A stretch of DNA of 64,000 nt from Serpentinimonas raichei (GCF_000828895.1 NZ_AP014568.1:285699-349698), one strand, 5' to 3'. Shown: positions 1 to 14,354, numbered from the stretch's first letter. The notes: generated by a model from the letters alone, not told the origin. Translations and numbers: made by a program.

Positions 1-519
1 CACCTCGTAGAACTTGCGCAAAAAGGTGCGGTCCTTGGTCAGGAACATGTTGCGCGCCACCTGCATGGTGATGGTCGAGGCGCCTTGGCTGAGTGGGTCG
101 AACACGTTGGCCAGCGCGGCGCGCGCCACCCCACGAAAATCCACCCCACCGTGCTCAAAGAAGCGCTCGTCTTCGATCGCCAGCACGGCGTGGATCATCA
201 GCGGCGGGATATCGGCGTAGGGTATGAGGTTGCGCCGCTCCTCGCCAAACTCCCCGATCAGTTCCCCCCCCCTGGCATAGACGCGCAAGGGCAGGTTGGG
301 GCGGTAGTCGCTCAGGCTGGTGACATCGGGCAGCTTGGGGTAGGCCAAGGCAATGGCAACGCCCAGCACCAAAACGCCCGACAGCGCGGCCACCGCCGCA
401 GCGATGAAGGCGGTGGTGGCGATCGACTGGAGGCGGCGCGCCAAGTTGCGTGGCTTGGAGCCGGCAGAAGCGGCCCGACTGGTGTCGGTCGCAGGGTCGC
501 GAGGCGAAGAGGCGGGCAT
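1..519 (-). CDS. mrcA: Penicillin-binding protein 1A, N-terminal part (cut by window edge)
   Basis: Bifunctional peptidoglycan synthase: glycosyltransferase plus transpeptidase, anchored in the inner membrane. Only the first 173 codons are visible. A hydrophobic anchor lies at about residues 35-60. It is followed by the start of the GT51 domain: the EDERFFEHGGVD motif with the likely catalytic Glu at 116, and GASTITMQ at about 147-154. The transpeptidase half lies outside the window. The ATG at 519 is preceded by AAGGA and a TATAAT -10 box. The gene is divergent from the pilus operon, a common arrangement in proteobacteria. Family assignment is confident; the choice of PBP1A over another class A enzyme rests on this neighbourhood. 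Confidence 0.9.
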   Translation of the reverse strand, partial: MPASSPRDPATDTSRAASAGSKPRNLARRLQSIATTAFIAAAVAALSGVLVLGVAIALAYPKLPDVTSLSDYRPNLPLRVYARGGELIGEFGEERRNLIPYADIPPLMIHAVLAIEDERFFEHGGVDFRGVARAALANVFDPLSQGASTITMQVARNMFLTKDRTFLRKFYEV

Positions 520-543
520 GAATTCCTTTGCAGCAGCGCAACG

Positions 544-549
544 ATTATA
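544..549 (-). promoter_or_regulatory. -10 box (TATAAT) of the mrcA promoter
   Basis: A perfect TATAAT lies on the minus strand about 25 nt before the mrcA ATG, with AAGGA (ribosome site) between them. The -35 region is poor. The start site would be near 537, giving a short leader. Confidence 0.5.
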
Positions 550-594
550 AAAAAATAGCGCCGGTCGTGTGGCTGACCGCGCAGGAGTCTGTGA

Positions 595-608
595 AAGTTT
601 GTAAACTT
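595..608. promoter_or_regulatory. 14-bp palindrome in the mrcA/pilM divergent region
   Basis: AAGTTT-GT-AAACTT is a perfect inverted repeat between the two divergent genes. It may be a protein-binding site; no regulator is recognised. Confidence 0.3.
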
Positions 609-744
609 GCCAACCTTGGGGGATGAAATCACACCATATTTTTTCATCGGCCGCCCCCTGCGGGCCGCCTAACGCGGCGTCTTGCTGATAGGATTGATAC
701 GTGCAAGTTTCTTGCATCCAACTTCAACTGCACGTGGGGGTAAT

Positions 745-1824
745 TTGGTCTCTCTAGCAACGCTACTTCGTCGGGAACCGGCGCCTATGCTGGGCATCGA
801 CGTCAGCACGACTTCACTCAAGCTGGTCGAGTTGCAACGCGACCACTCGGGTCAGTGGGAGCTGCTGCACTGCGCCATGGAGCCGTTGGAGCCGGGTTGG
901 ATCAAGGACGGCAACATCGAGCAGTTCGATGAGCTGTCCGGTGCCCTCAAGCGCTTGGTCAAAAAAACAGGCAGCAAAACCCGCAACGTCGCCTTGGCCT
1001 TGCCCAGTTCGGCGGTGATCACCAAGAAAATCAACTTGCCTGCGGGCTTGAGTGAGGCCGAGCTCGAACTGCAAGTCGAGTCCGAGGCGGCGCAGTACAT
1101 CCCATTTCCGTTGGCCGAAGTGAGCCTCGATTTTTGCGTCGTCGGCCCGGCGCCCAATCTGCCCGATTTTGTCGAGGTGTTGCTGGTGGCCTCGCGCAAA
1201 GAGAAGGTCTCGGACCGGCAGGGTTTGGCCGAAGCCGCCGGTTTGCAGCCGGTGGTGCTGGATGTGGAGTCCTTCGCCTCTCGGTTGGCGGCGGCACGCG
1301 TCATCGAGGCGCTGCCCAACCGTGGCCGCAACATGCTCATTGCCTTGTTCGAGCTGGGCTCCAAAAACTCGGCCTTGCAGGTGATCCGCAACGAGGAAAT
1401 GATCTATGAGCGCGACCAAAATTTTGGTGGCAGCCAGTTGACGGCCTTGGTGGCGCGCCATTATTCGCTTTCACTCGAAGAGGCTGAAAACAAGAAAAGA
1501 TCCGGCACACTGGGGCCTGACTACCGCGAGGCCGTTCTTGCGCCCTACTTGAGCCATCTGGGGCAAGACATCGGTCGCGCCTTGCAGTTCTTTTTTACCA
1601 GCACCCCGCACAACAAGGTCGATCATGTGTTGCTCTCGGGTGGGGCGGCTGCTCTGCCGGGCTTGGAGGTGGCGGTGATGAATCAGACCTCCTTCCCGTG
1701 CAAGGTCGTCAACCCCTTTGAGGGCATGGTCATGTCGGCCTCGGTGGCGTCGATCAAGGGGCTCGACAGCGGCACCTCGTTCTTGGTTGCGACCGGCTTG
1801 GCCATGCGCAGGTACTCCCTATGA
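745..1824 (+). CDS. pilM: Type IV pilus inner-membrane platform protein PilM
   Basis: Cytoplasmic actin-like ATPase (FtsA/PilM fold) that binds the N-terminal tail of PilN and connects the pilus alignment complex to the cytoplasm. The ATP-binding phosphate-1 motif LGIDVSTTSLKLVE lies near the N-terminus, and the C-terminal nucleotide motif LLSGGAAALPGL is present. The length of 359 aa is normal. The start chosen is TTG 745 (LVSLATLLRRE...), preceded by a GGGGG stretch and matching the usual PilM N-terminus. A TTG at 682 would add 21 residues. It is the first gene of pilMNOPQ, and its stop overlaps the pilN start (ATGA). Confidence 0.92.
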   Translation: MVSLATLLRREPAPMLGIDVSTTSLKLVELQRDHSGQWELLHCAMEPLEPGWIKDGNIEQFDELSGALKRLVKKTGSKTRNVALALPSSAVITKKINLPAGLSEAELELQVESEAAQYIPFPLAEVSLDFCVVGPAPNLPDFVEVLLVASRKEKVSDRQGLAEAAGLQPVVLDVESFASRLAAARVIEALPNRGRNMLIALFELGSKNSALQVIRNEEMIYERDQNFGGSQLTALVARHYSLSLEEAENKKRSGTLGPDYREAVLAPYLSHLGQDIGRALQFFFTSTPHNKVDHVLLSGGAAALPGLEVAVMNQTSFPCKVVNPFEGMVMSASVASIKGLDSGTSFLVATGLAMRRYSL

Positions 1825-2459
1825 TTGCCATCAATTTATTGCCACACCGCGAACTCGCTCGCAAGCAAAAGCGCGAGCGGTTTTTCCTCAACCTCGGGCT
1901 CGCAGTGGGGGTGGGGCTGGTGGCGGCGGCGCTGGTCTATGGTTTTTACCAGGTGCAGATCGAGGCCCAGCAGGGGCGCAACCAGTTCCTTCAAGCCGAG
2001 ATTCAAAAGCTCGACCTGCAGATCCGCGATGTCGCCACCTTGCAGCAAGAACTCGACGCCCTCAAGTCGCGTCAGGCGGCGGTCGAGAGTTTGCAAGCCG
2101 GGCGCAACCTGCCGGTGCATTTGCTCGACGAAATGGTGCGTCAATTGCCCGAGGGGGTGCACCTGACGGCGCTGCGCCAAGAAGACAAGGCCATCACGCT
2201 CACCGGCGTGGCGCAGTCGCAAGAGCGGGTGTCGGAGCTGCTGCGCAACCTTGGCCATCGCAGCCCGTGGCTGACGCAGCCGCATCTGGTCGAGATCACC
2301 GCCGCGACGTTGACGCTGGGGCCGCGCGATCAGCGCCGCGTATTCAACTTTTCCATGCGCGTGACCCTTGCGCCCAACCCGCAACCCAACCCGCAAGGCC
2401 CGGCGCCAGCCCAGCCCGCAGCGCAGCCGGCGGCGCCCGCAGCGGGTGGTCGGGTTTGA
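1821..2459 (+). CDS. pilN: Type IV pilus assembly protein PilN
   Basis: Bitopic inner-membrane protein of the PilMNOP alignment complex. The N-terminus MIAINLLPHRE is the conserved PilM-binding segment. One membrane span follows at about residues 26-46, then a periplasmic coiled coil (about 48-95) and a ferredoxin-like domain. The last 30 residues are a Pro/Ala/Gln-rich tail, probably unstructured. The start overlaps the pilM stop, implying coupled translation. Length 212 aa. Confidence 0.92.
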   Translation: MIAINLLPHRELARKQKRERFFLNLGLAVGVGLVAAALVYGFYQVQIEAQQGRNQFLQAEIQKLDLQIRDVATLQQELDALKSRQAAVESLQAGRNLPVHLLDEMVRQLPEGVHLTALRQEDKAITLTGVAQSQERVSELLRNLGHRSPWLTQPHLVEITAATLTLGPRDQRRVFNFSMRVTLAPNPQPNPQGPAPAQPAAQPAAPAAGGRV

Positions 2460-2489
2460 GTGCCAGTACATTCGGGGCTTGAGTCGATC

Positions 2490-3188
2490 ATGTCTAAAAA
2501 AACCAAATCCGCCGCATCGTTTGACTTTGCCCGTTGGCAGCAAGATGCGCGGGCCCAGTTCAGTGGGCTCGACCCCAACGACCCCTCGCGCTGGCCCGCT
2601 TTGCCGCGCCAACTGCTGTTGCTGGTGGTGGCGCTGGCGGTGCTGGTGGGCCTGTGGTATGCGGTGCTCAGTGGCATGCGCACCCAATTAGAGACCGAGC
2701 GCCAGCGCGAGTCGCAGTTGCGCACCGAGTTTACGAGCAAGGTGGCGCAGGCGGTCAATCTGGACGCACTGCGGGCGCAACTCGAACAGGTGCGCCAGTA
2801 CGTCACTCAACTCGAGCGTCAGTTGCCCAGCCGGGCCGAGATGGACGCCTTGTTGTCTGACATCAACCAGGCCGGCATCGGGCGCGGCTTGCAGTTTGAG
2901 CTGTTTCGGCCCGGCCAGGTCGAGCTGCGCGACCACTACGCCGAGCTGCCAATCGCGGTGCGCGTGAGCGGCAGCTACCACGACATCGGCATGTTTGTCT
3001 CCGACGTGGCGCATTTGTCGCGCATCGTGACGCTCAATAACCTGTCCCTCGCACCGGCCGCCAACCGGCCCGACATGCTGACCTTGGACACCACCGCCAA
3101 AACCTTTCGCTACCTCGATCCCGAGGAGGTGTTGCAGCGTCAGCGCGAGCAGCAACAACAGCAGCAGGCAGCCCGGGGGCAGCGATGA
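2490..3188 (+). CDS. pilO: Type IV pilus assembly protein PilO
   Basis: Inner-membrane partner of PilN in the alignment complex. The protein has a short cytoplasmic N-terminus with GLDPNDPSRWP, a membrane span at about residues 47-65, a coiled coil, and a periplasmic ferredoxin-like domain. The tail is Gln-rich. ATG 2490 gives 232 aa and the usual N-terminus. A GTG at 2460 directly after the pilN stop would add ten residues. The stop overlaps the pilP start. Confidence 0.9.
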   Translation: MSKKTKSAASFDFARWQQDARAQFSGLDPNDPSRWPALPRQLLLLVVALAVLVGLWYAVLSGMRTQLETERQRESQLRTEFTSKVAQAVNLDALRAQLEQVRQYVTQLERQLPSRAEMDALLSDINQAGIGRGLQFELFRPGQVELRDHYAELPIAVRVSGSYHDIGMFVSDVAHLSRIVTLNNLSLAPAANRPDMLTLDTTAKTFRYLDPEEVLQRQREQQQQQQAARGQR

Positions 3189-3733
3189 ACCGATCCGCAA
3201 TTCCTACATGGGGCCTGCTGCTGGCAGCGGCCTTGGCGCTGACGGCCTGCGCCGATGGTGGCGACGATCTGTCGGGCTGGATGGAGCAGCAGCGGGCGGC
3301 CGCGCAACCCCGCGTGCCGCCGGTGCAAGCGCCGCAGCCCCATGTTCCGCAAGCCTACCAAGGCCTAGGTGCGGTCTCGCCCTTCAGCGCCGACAAGCTC
3401 ACGGTGCTGCTGCGCGCCGAGGCCGCTTCGCCCATGGTTTCAGGTTTGCTGGCGGCCGAATTGCGCCGTCGCAAAGAGCCGCTGGAGGCGGTGCCGCTCG
3501 ACACCATCACCATGGTGGGCTTGTTGCGGCGCGGCAACGAGACGGTGGCGCTGGTCCGATCCGAGGGCCTGATCCACCAGGTGCGGCGCGGCAACCACTT
3601 GGGGCAAAACTATGGCCGCATCACCGCCATCAGCGAAACCCAGATCACCCTGCGCGAAATCGCGCAAGACCCGATCGGTGAATGGGTCGAGCGCACCACC
3701 ACATTGCAGTTGCAGGAAGGCACCGGCCAATGA
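3185..3733 (+). CDS. pilP: Type IV pilus lipoprotein PilP
   Basis: Inner-membrane lipoprotein that bridges PilNO and the PilQ secretin. The signal peptide ends in a lipobox, LTAC (Cys about residue 21). A Pro-rich linker (about 40-55) leads to the beta-sandwich domain that contacts PilQ. Length 182 aa. The start overlaps the pilO stop and the stop overlaps the pilQ start. Confidence 0.92.
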   Translation: MNRSAIPTWGLLLAAALALTACADGGDDLSGWMEQQRAAAQPRVPPVQAPQPHVPQAYQGLGAVSPFSADKLTVLLRAEAASPMVSGLLAAELRRRKEPLEAVPLDTITMVGLLRRGNETVALVRSEGLIHQVRRGNHLGQNYGRITAISETQITLREIAQDPIGEWVERTTTLQLQEGTGQ

Positions 3734-5844
3734 ATCCGACCCCACATACCACCCCAACCCTACGCACCTTGTCGCGCTTGGCCCGTTGCGCCTTGCTTGC
3801 CAGCACCTTTGTGCTGGCGGGTTGGGCGCAGGCGCAATTGGCCATCCAATCGTTGACGGTGGCGCCACAAGGAGGCGCCGAGCTCATACGCATCCAGACC
3901 AGCGAACCGCTGCGCCAGCTGCCGGCCGGCTTTAGCATGCAGGCACCGGCGCGCATCGCGCTCGACATTGCGGGAGCGAGCAACGCCACCGGCCAGAATC
4001 TGTTTGCGGTCAATCAGGGCAATGTGCGCTCCGCCAACGTGGTGCAGGCGGGGGACCGCACCCGCATCGTGCTCAATCTCAACCAAGCCGTTGGGTACGA
4101 GATGCGCATCGAAGGCAACACCTTGCTGGTGCAGTTGCAGCCGGGCGTGCAGGCGGCGCCGGTTGCCGGAGGTGCGCTGGGGGCGGCCTTTGCACAGGCA
4201 GCCCCTGCGCGCGCGCAGCCGCTGACCGACATCGATTTTCGCCGTGGCGAGCAAAACAGCGGCCGCGTGCTGGTGGAATTGCCCAGCAGCCAGACCGGGG
4301 TCGATATCCGCCAGCAGGGGCGCAACTTGGTGGTGGAGTTTCAGCAAAGCTCGCTGCCCGAAGGCCTGCGCCGCCGCCTCGACGTGAGCGACTTTGGCAC
4401 GCCGGTGCAAACCGTCACCGCCACCCAAGTGGGCGACCGCGTGCGCTTGCTGGTCGAACCCACTGGCAACTGGGAGCACAGCGCATTTCAGACCGATAAC
4501 CAGTTTGTGCTCGAAGTGCGCGAAGTGCGCCAAGCTGCCGACCCGGCTGCGCGTGATCGCACTTTCACGGGCGATAAAATTTCGCTCAACTTCCAGAACA
4601 TTGAAGTGCGTGCGCTGCTGCAAGTGATTGCAGATTTCAGCAACTTCAACATCATCACCTCCGATACCGTGACGGGCAGCCTCACCATGCGCTTGCGCGA
4701 TGTGCCGTGGGATCAGGCCCTTGACATCGTGTTGCAGGCCAAGAATCTGGGCATGCGAAGCACCGGCAACGTGATCTGGATTGCGCCCCGAACCGAAATC
4801 TTGGCCAAAGAGCGCGAAGTGCTCGAAGCCGCGCAGGCCATCCGTGGCTTGGAGCCGGTGCGCACCCAGAGTTTCAGGCTCAACTTTGCCCGTGCCCAAG
4901 AGGTGGCCGAGCACCTGACGACTGCGGTGGGCTCGGGCGAGAACGAGGTGCGCATTCTGAGCAGCCAGGGTTCGGTGTTTGCCGAGCCGCGCACGAACCA
5001 GTTGTTTGTCACCGACATTGCATCCAAGCTCGAAGAAATTCAGACCCTGATCCAGACCTTGGATGTGCCGATGCGCCAGGTGCTGATCGAGGCGCGCATC
5101 GTGGAGGCCGAAGACAGCTTTGGCCGCAACCTTGGGGTGCGCTTTGGCGGGCGCATCGCCGACCCGGTGATGTTGGCGCGTCACCGCGGCAACGAGTTGC
5201 AGACCACGCTTGGTTTTGGCTCGCTCGGCGCTACAGGGGCTGGCAACTCCAACGTGACCAACATCCCCACACCCACCATCGGTTCTGGCACGTTTGCCTT
5301 CTCGCTCTTCAATCCCAGCGTGACGCGGCTGTTGAACCTAGAAATCGAGGCCAGCGAATCCGACCGGCGCCTCAAGACCATCGCCAGCCCACGCGTGGTC
5401 ACGGCCGACCAGCGCGAGGCCACCATTGAAGACGGGCGCAAAATCCCCTTCCTGCGCCGCGACGCCGATGGCAACACCACGATCGAGTTCATCGACGCCT
5501 CGCTCAAGCTGGTCGTCACGCCGCAAATTACCCCCGACGGCGACGTGATCATGCAGCTGCGCGTCAACAACGACACCCCGATCGTTTTCAACGGCCAAAC
5601 GGCGGTGCAGACCAAGAGCGTGCAAACCCAGGTGCTGGTGGAAAACGGCGGCACGGTGGTGATCGGTGGCATCTACACCCAAGAGGAAACCAACAACCAG
5701 GCCAGGGTGCCGGTCTTGGGTGAGCTGCCGGTATTGGGTCACTTGTTTCGCAACAACCAAACCACAACCCGGCGCACCGAGTTGCTGGTGTTCATCACGC
5801 CTCGCGTGCTGACCGATATTGCTGCCCTGGGGCCCAGAAGGTAG
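3730..5844 (+). CDS. pilQ: Type IV pilus secretin PilQ
   Basis: Outer-membrane channel for the pilus fibre, 704 aa. A signal peptide ends near AWAQAQ-type residues (FVLAGWAQAQL). Two AMIN peptidoglycan-binding domains follow (about 35-140 and 165-265). An STN domain begins near FTGDKISLNFQNIEVRALL, then a secretin N1 domain, and the C-terminal secretin beta-barrel holds VPVLGELPVLGHLF near the end. The start used is the ATG overlapping the pilP stop; an upstream in-frame start at 3682 lies inside pilP and is unlikely. Only 5 bp separate the gene from aroK. Confidence 0.95.
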   Translation: MNPTPHTTPTLRTLSRLARCALLASTFVLAGWAQAQLAIQSLTVAPQGGAELIRIQTSEPLRQLPAGFSMQAPARIALDIAGASNATGQNLFAVNQGNVRSANVVQAGDRTRIVLNLNQAVGYEMRIEGNTLLVQLQPGVQAAPVAGGALGAAFAQAAPARAQPLTDIDFRRGEQNSGRVLVELPSSQTGVDIRQQGRNLVVEFQQSSLPEGLRRRLDVSDFGTPVQTVTATQVGDRVRLLVEPTGNWEHSAFQTDNQFVLEVREVRQAADPAARDRTFTGDKISLNFQNIEVRALLQVIADFSNFNIITSDTVTGSLTMRLRDVPWDQALDIVLQAKNLGMRSTGNVIWIAPRTEILAKEREVLEAAQAIRGLEPVRTQSFRLNFARAQEVAEHLTTAVGSGENEVRILSSQGSVFAEPRTNQLFVTDIASKLEEIQTLIQTLDVPMRQVLIEARIVEAEDSFGRNLGVRFGGRIADPVMLARHRGNELQTTLGFGSLGATGAGNSNVTNIPTPTIGSGTFAFSLFNPSVTRLLNLEIEASESDRRLKTIASPRVVTADQREATIEDGRKIPFLRRDADGNTTIEFIDASLKLVVTPQITPDGDVIMQLRVNNDTPIVFNGQTAVQTKSVQTQVLVENGGTVVIGGIYTQEETNNQARVPVLGELPVLGHLFRNNQTTTRRTELLVFITPRVLTDIAALGPRR

Positions 5845-5849
5845 GGCCT

Positions 5850-6395
5850 TTGATCATCCTCATCGGCCTGCCCGGATCGGGCAAATCCACGGTTGGGCGC
5901 TTGCTGGCGCGGCGGCTGCAACTGCCTTTTGTGGATTCCGACAGCGCCATCGAGCAGCGCTTGGGTTGCAGCATCCGCGAGTTTTTCGAGCGCGAGGGCG
6001 AGGCCCGCTTTAGGGACGAGGAGCAGGCGCTGATCGATGAGCTGACGCAGGCCGCCCCTTGCGTGCTGTCCACCGGTGGGGGTGCGGTGCTGCGGCCGGC
6101 CAACCGGCAGTGCCTGCGCGAGCGCGGCCGCGTCTTTTATTTGCGCTCCAGCCCCGAAGAGGTGTTTCGCCGGGTGCAGCACGACCGCAGCCGGCCGCTG
6201 CTGCAAGTGGCCGACCCACTGCAAAAATTGCGCGAGTTGTACGCCCAACGCGACCCGCTCTACCGCGAGACCGCGCACCATGTGGTCGAGACCGGCCGGC
6301 CCTCGGTGGCGTCGCTGGTCAACTGGATTGCCGCCCAACTGGAGCTGCAACGCGCCGCCCCCAAGCCCATACACACATCCGAGGCTTCGCTGTGA
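5850..6395 (+). CDS. aroK: Shikimate kinase
   Basis: Phosphorylates shikimate at the 3-hydroxyl with ATP (chorismate pathway). The Walker A motif GLPGSGKST is at residues 6-14. The substrate-binding Asp/Arg motifs are present ([24 protein letters not shown]), as is STGGGAV. Length 181 aa. The TTG start at 5850 places the P-loop at the usual distance from the N-terminus. The gene lies between pilQ and aroB, the standard proteobacterial order, with its stop overlapping the aroB GTG. Confidence 0.93.
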   Translation: MIILIGLPGSGKSTVGRLLARRLQLPFVDSDSAIEQRLGCSIREFFEREGEARFRDEEQALIDELTQAAPCVLSTGGGAVLRPANRQCLRERGRVFYLRSSPEEVFRRVQHDRSRPLLQVADPLQKLRELYAQRDPLYRETAHHVVETGRPSVASLVNWIAAQLELQRAAPKPIHTSEASL

Positions 6396-7492
6396 CCATC
6401 TCCCTACAAATTGAGCTCGGTGCGCGCAGCTACCCAATTCTGATCGGCGCCGGCTTGCTCGACCACAGCGCCACTTGGGACGGCCTGCCGGCCGCCACGC
6501 AGGCGCTGATCGTGACCAACACCACGGTCGGTCCGCTGTATGCCGCTCGGCTGCAACAAGCCTTGGCCGGGCGTTTTGGCCAAGTCCACGTGCTGCAACT
6601 GCCCGACGGCGAGGGCTATAAAAGCTGGGATTCGCTGAATCAGGTCTTTGATGCCTTGCTCAGCCACGCCTGCGACCGCAAAACCATGCTGTTCGCTTTG
6701 GGTGGCGGCGTGGTGGGTGACCTGACGGGTTTTGCCGCCGCTTGCTACATGCGCGGCGTGCCCTTCGTGCAAGTGCCCACCACCTTGTTGGCGCAGGTGG
6801 ATTCGTCGGTGGGCGGTAAAACCGCCATCAACCACCCGCTGGGCAAAAACATGATCGGGGCTTTTTACCAGCCCCTGCGCGTGGTCTGCGACCTCGACAC
6901 CTTGCGCACCCTGCCGGCGCGCGAAATCAGCGCCGGGCTGGCCGAAGTCATCAAATACGGCCCGATCTGCGACCTGGCTTTCCTCGATTGGATCGACAGC
7001 AACCTGGAGGCGCTGCGCCGCCTCGACCCCGCCGCCCTGGCCTATGCGGTGCGGCGCAGTTGCGAAATCAAGGCCGCCGTGGTGGGGCAAGACGAGCGCG
7101 AAACGGGGCTGCGCGCCATCCTCAATTTTGGCCACACCTTTGGCCACGCCATCGAGGCCGGACTGGGCTACGGCCAGTGGCTGCACGGCGAGGCGGTGGG
7201 TTGCGGCATGGTGCTGGCGGCGCGGCTGTCGCAGCGGCTGGGCCTGTTGTCGGCGCAGCGGGTGCAGCACTTGAGCGACCTCATTGGCCGTGCCGGGCTC
7301 CCCGTGCGGGCCCCGAGGCTGGAGCCAGACCCAGTGGCCAACGCCAGCCGGTACTTGGATTTGATGCGCATCGACAAAAAATCCGAGGCTGGCCAGCTTC
7401 GTTTCGTGCTGGTCGATGATGCCGGAGCGCCACACCTGCAGCCGGTGCCCGATGCCCTGGTGCGCGAAGTGATCGAGGCTGGCTGTGCCTGA
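6392..7492 (+). CDS. aroB: 3-dehydroquinate synthase
   Basis: NAD- and metal-dependent cyclisation of DAHP to 3-dehydroquinate, step 2 of the shikimate pathway. Visible motifs are [14 protein letters not shown] (NAD binding), [20 protein letters not shown], and the metal ligands in [11 protein letters not shown] and HGEAVGCGM. Length 366 aa. GTG 6392 overlaps the aroK stop (GTGA). An open frame reaches further upstream inside aroK but has no family similarity there. Confidence 0.95.
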   Translation: MTISLQIELGARSYPILIGAGLLDHSATWDGLPAATQALIVTNTTVGPLYAARLQQALAGRFGQVHVLQLPDGEGYKSWDSLNQVFDALLSHACDRKTMLFALGGGVVGDLTGFAAACYMRGVPFVQVPTTLLAQVDSSVGGKTAINHPLGKNMIGAFYQPLRVVCDLDTLRTLPAREISAGLAEVIKYGPICDLAFLDWIDSNLEALRRLDPAALAYAVRRSCEIKAAVVGQDERETGLRAILNFGHTFGHAIEAGLGYGQWLHGEAVGCGMVLAARLSQRLGLLSAQRVQHLSDLIGRAGLPVRAPRLEPDPVANASRYLDLMRIDKKSEAGQLRFVLVDDAGAPHLQPVPDALVREVIEAGCA

Positions 7493-8729
7493 TACCGATC
7501 CAAGCCGCCCCTTGGCCGTCCCCGGTTTGCCACCCCAAGTGGCCTTGCAGCCCTATGCCTGCTGGCCCGAGCGCAGCCGTGGCCGCCGCTACCCACAGCC
7601 CGTGGCCCCGACGCGCAACGAATTCCAGCGCGACCGCGACCGCGTCATCCACAGCAGCGCTTTTAGGCGCCTGGTCTATAAAACCCAGGTGTTCCTCAAC
7701 CACGAGGGCGACTTGTTTCGCACCCGCCTGACGCACTCGCTCGAAGTGGCGCAGCTGGGGCGCAGCATCGCGCGCAGCCTGGGGCTGCACGAGGATTTGG
7801 TGGAAGCGATCGCGCTCGCGCACGACCTGGGCCACACCCCGTTCGGTCACGCGGGGCAAGACGCGCTCAACGCCTGTTTGCACCAACTGCCGCCCGACCC
7901 CGAGCAGCCGCACGATGCGCCCACCTCCCATGAACCCGATGGGGGCTTTGAGCACAACCTGCAAAGCCTGCGCGTGGTCGATGAGTTGGAGCAGCGCTAC
8001 CCCGAGCACGACGGCATCAACCTGTGCTTCGAGACCCGCGAGGGCATACTCAAACACTGCTCGCGCGCCAATGCGCTCTGGCTCGAAGCGCGCGAACCGG
8101 GCGGGGTAGGGCAGCGCTTCCTGAGCGGCCAGTCGCCCTCGCTGGAGGCGCAACTGGCCAACCTAGCCGACGAGATCGCCTACAACGCGCACGACATCGA
8201 CGACGGCGTGCGCTCTGGCCTGTTGCGTCTGGAGCAGCTCGAAGCGCTGGAGCTGTTTGAGCGCCAGCGCCGCGCCGTGTTGCAGGCCTACCCCGCGTTG
8301 GCGGGCAAGCGCTTGCTCTACGAGTCGATCCGGCGCATGCTCACCGAGCAGGTCTACGATGTGATCGAGGCCAGCGGCAGCGCCATCCTGCAGGCTGGTG
8401 TGCAGTCGGTCGACGAGGTTCGGCGCAGCCCGGTGCTGTTGGGTTTTTCGGCCCCGATGCGCGAGCAAGCCAGCGCCCTAAAGCGCTTTTTGATGCTCAA
8501 CCTGTACCGCCACCCGCAGGTGATGGAGCAAACCGGGCGCGCGCGCCAGGTGGTGACCGAGTTGTACCTGATCTACCACGAGGCGCCCGAAGAACTGCCC
8601 GCGCTCGCCGACGGTGCCGCACCCCTGAGCCTGCGCCGCCGCGTGGCCGATCACATTGCCGGCATGACCGACCGCTACGCCCTGCGCGAACACCAGCGGC
8701 TGACCGGCCAGAGCCTGTTCGAAGCCTGA
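7485..8729 (+). CDS. dgt: dGTP triphosphohydrolase-like HD-domain protein
   Basis: Deoxyguanosinetriphosphate triphosphohydrolase-like enzyme, which releases triphosphate from dNTPs. HD-domain metal ligands are visible in the order expected: H of [11 protein letters not shown] in [16 protein letters not shown], and the later D in [18 protein letters not shown]-terminal [20 protein letters not shown] is the family signature. Length 414 aa. The GTG start overlaps the aroB stop. The long-form E. coli Dgt is larger, so this is the shorter Dgt-like subgroup. Confidence 0.88.
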   Translation: MPDTDPSRPLAVPGLPPQVALQPYACWPERSRGRRYPQPVAPTRNEFQRDRDRVIHSSAFRRLVYKTQVFLNHEGDLFRTRLTHSLEVAQLGRSIARSLGLHEDLVEAIALAHDLGHTPFGHAGQDALNACLHQLPPDPEQPHDAPTSHEPDGGFEHNLQSLRVVDELEQRYPEHDGINLCFETREGILKHCSRANALWLEAREPGGVGQRFLSGQSPSLEAQLANLADEIAYNAHDIDDGVRSGLLRLEQLEALELFERQRRAVLQAYPALAGKRLLYESIRRMLTEQVYDVIEASGSAILQAGVQSVDEVRRSPVLLGFSAPMREQASALKRFLMLNLYRHPQVMEQTGRARQVVTELYLIYHEAPEELPALADGAAPLSLRRRVADHIAGMTDRYALREHQRLTGQSLFEA

Positions 8730-8740
8730 GCCGCTGACCG

Positions 8741-9427
8741 ATGGCGCGCCAACCCCGACTCAGCGTACCGGGCTTGCCGCATCTGCTGATCTGGCGCGGC
8801 CATCAGGGCGTTGATCTGTTCCCGCAAGCTGCTGATCGACTGGATTTTTTGCAACTGCTGGCGGATGGTGTGCGTGCGCAGCCGCTGCACTGGCACGGCT
8901 ACGTGCTGCTGGCGCAGCAGGTGCGGCTGCTGCTGACGCCGCTGGCCGAGGGGGCTGTGTCGCGTGCCATGCAAGCGCTCGGGCGCAGTTATGTGCGCCG
9001 CTACAACCTGCGCCACGGGCATGTGGGCACGCTGTGGGAGGGGCGTTTTCGGGGCACGGTGTTGCAGCCCGAAACCGAGCTGCTGCCGGCGCTGTTGAGC
9101 CTGGACACGCAGCCGGTGCGGCTGGGCTTGGCGCGCACGGCAGCCGAGTACGCCTGGAGCAGCCACGGCCATTACGCAGGCCTGCGCCACGAGCCCGCTC
9201 TGAGCGTTCCGGCGGCCTATTGGCAATTGGGCAACACCCCGTTTGAGCGCGAGGCCGCCTACGCGGCGCTGGCGGCGCGGGGCCTGAGCGAGGCAGCGCA
9301 GCAGCGGCTGGAGCAGGCCGCGCTCAAGGGCTGGGCGCTCGGCAGCCCGGATTTTGTGGCGCAGTTGCAACAGCTTACCGAGCGGCGGCTGCAGCCCGTG
9401 CGGCGCGGGCGGCCGCGGCTGGGTTGA
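8741..9427 (+). CDS. REP-associated Y1 transposase homologue (RayT) with degenerate active site
   Basis: Similar to the IS200/RAYT Y1 transposase family, which cuts and joins single-stranded DNA at hairpins. The N-terminal MARQPRLSVPGLPHLLIWRG and the GTLWEGRFRG segment are typical. The single catalytic tyrosine is in place (Tyr84, SYVRRYN). The metal-binding HUH motif, normally NHVHLLLTP, reads QQVRLLLTP: both histidines are replaced (Gln60, Arg62). Such a protein should bind but not cleave DNA. It lies 12 bp after dgt and upstream of gltB, with no IS ends. It could be a domesticated protein or a decaying one. Confidence 0.8.
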   Translation: MARQPRLSVPGLPHLLIWRGHQGVDLFPQAADRLDFLQLLADGVRAQPLHWHGYVLLAQQVRLLLTPLAEGAVSRAMQALGRSYVRRYNLRHGHVGTLWEGRFRGTVLQPETELLPALLSLDTQPVRLGLARTAAEYAWSSHGHYAGLRHEPALSVPAAYWQLGNTPFEREAAYAALAARGLSEAAQQRLEQAALKGWALGSPDFVAQLQQLTERRLQPVRRGRPRLG

Positions 9428-9486
9428 GCGCTGGCTCGACTCGTTTAATCTGACCCTATTTGTTGCATGGATGCATTTTTGGTTTG

Positions 9487-9511
9487 ATAAATGGGTTCTG
9501 ACCCCATTTAT
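9487..9511. repeat. Perfect hairpin downstream of the RayT homologue
   Basis: The arms ATAAATGGG and CCCATTTAT are perfect 9-bp complements around the 7-nt loop TTCTGAC. A related half, TCTGACCCTATTT, lies at 9449-9461. The loop and 3' arm share TCTGACCCC with the boundary elements at 43-50 kb. It may be a REP-like target of the transposase homologue or a terminator; no U-tract follows. Confidence 0.55.
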
Positions 9512-9578
9512 TGGCCTAGGCAAGCGCGGCCACTTCGGCTAAGCTAGCACTCCTTTTCCACCGCATCAGGAGCCGGCC

Positions 9579-14324
<4,746 letters not shown>

Positions 14325-14354
14325 GCCACAACCCGCATTCAAGGAACTGCCATC

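Noticed and set aside
6059-6391. N-terminal extension of AroB inside aroK
   Set aside because: The sequence there has no dehydroquinate-synthase similarity; GTG 6392 overlaps the aroK stop and fits the family length.
8741-9427. Active IS200-type insertion sequence
   Set aside because: The HUH histidines are missing and no matching left-end and right-end hairpins flank the gene.
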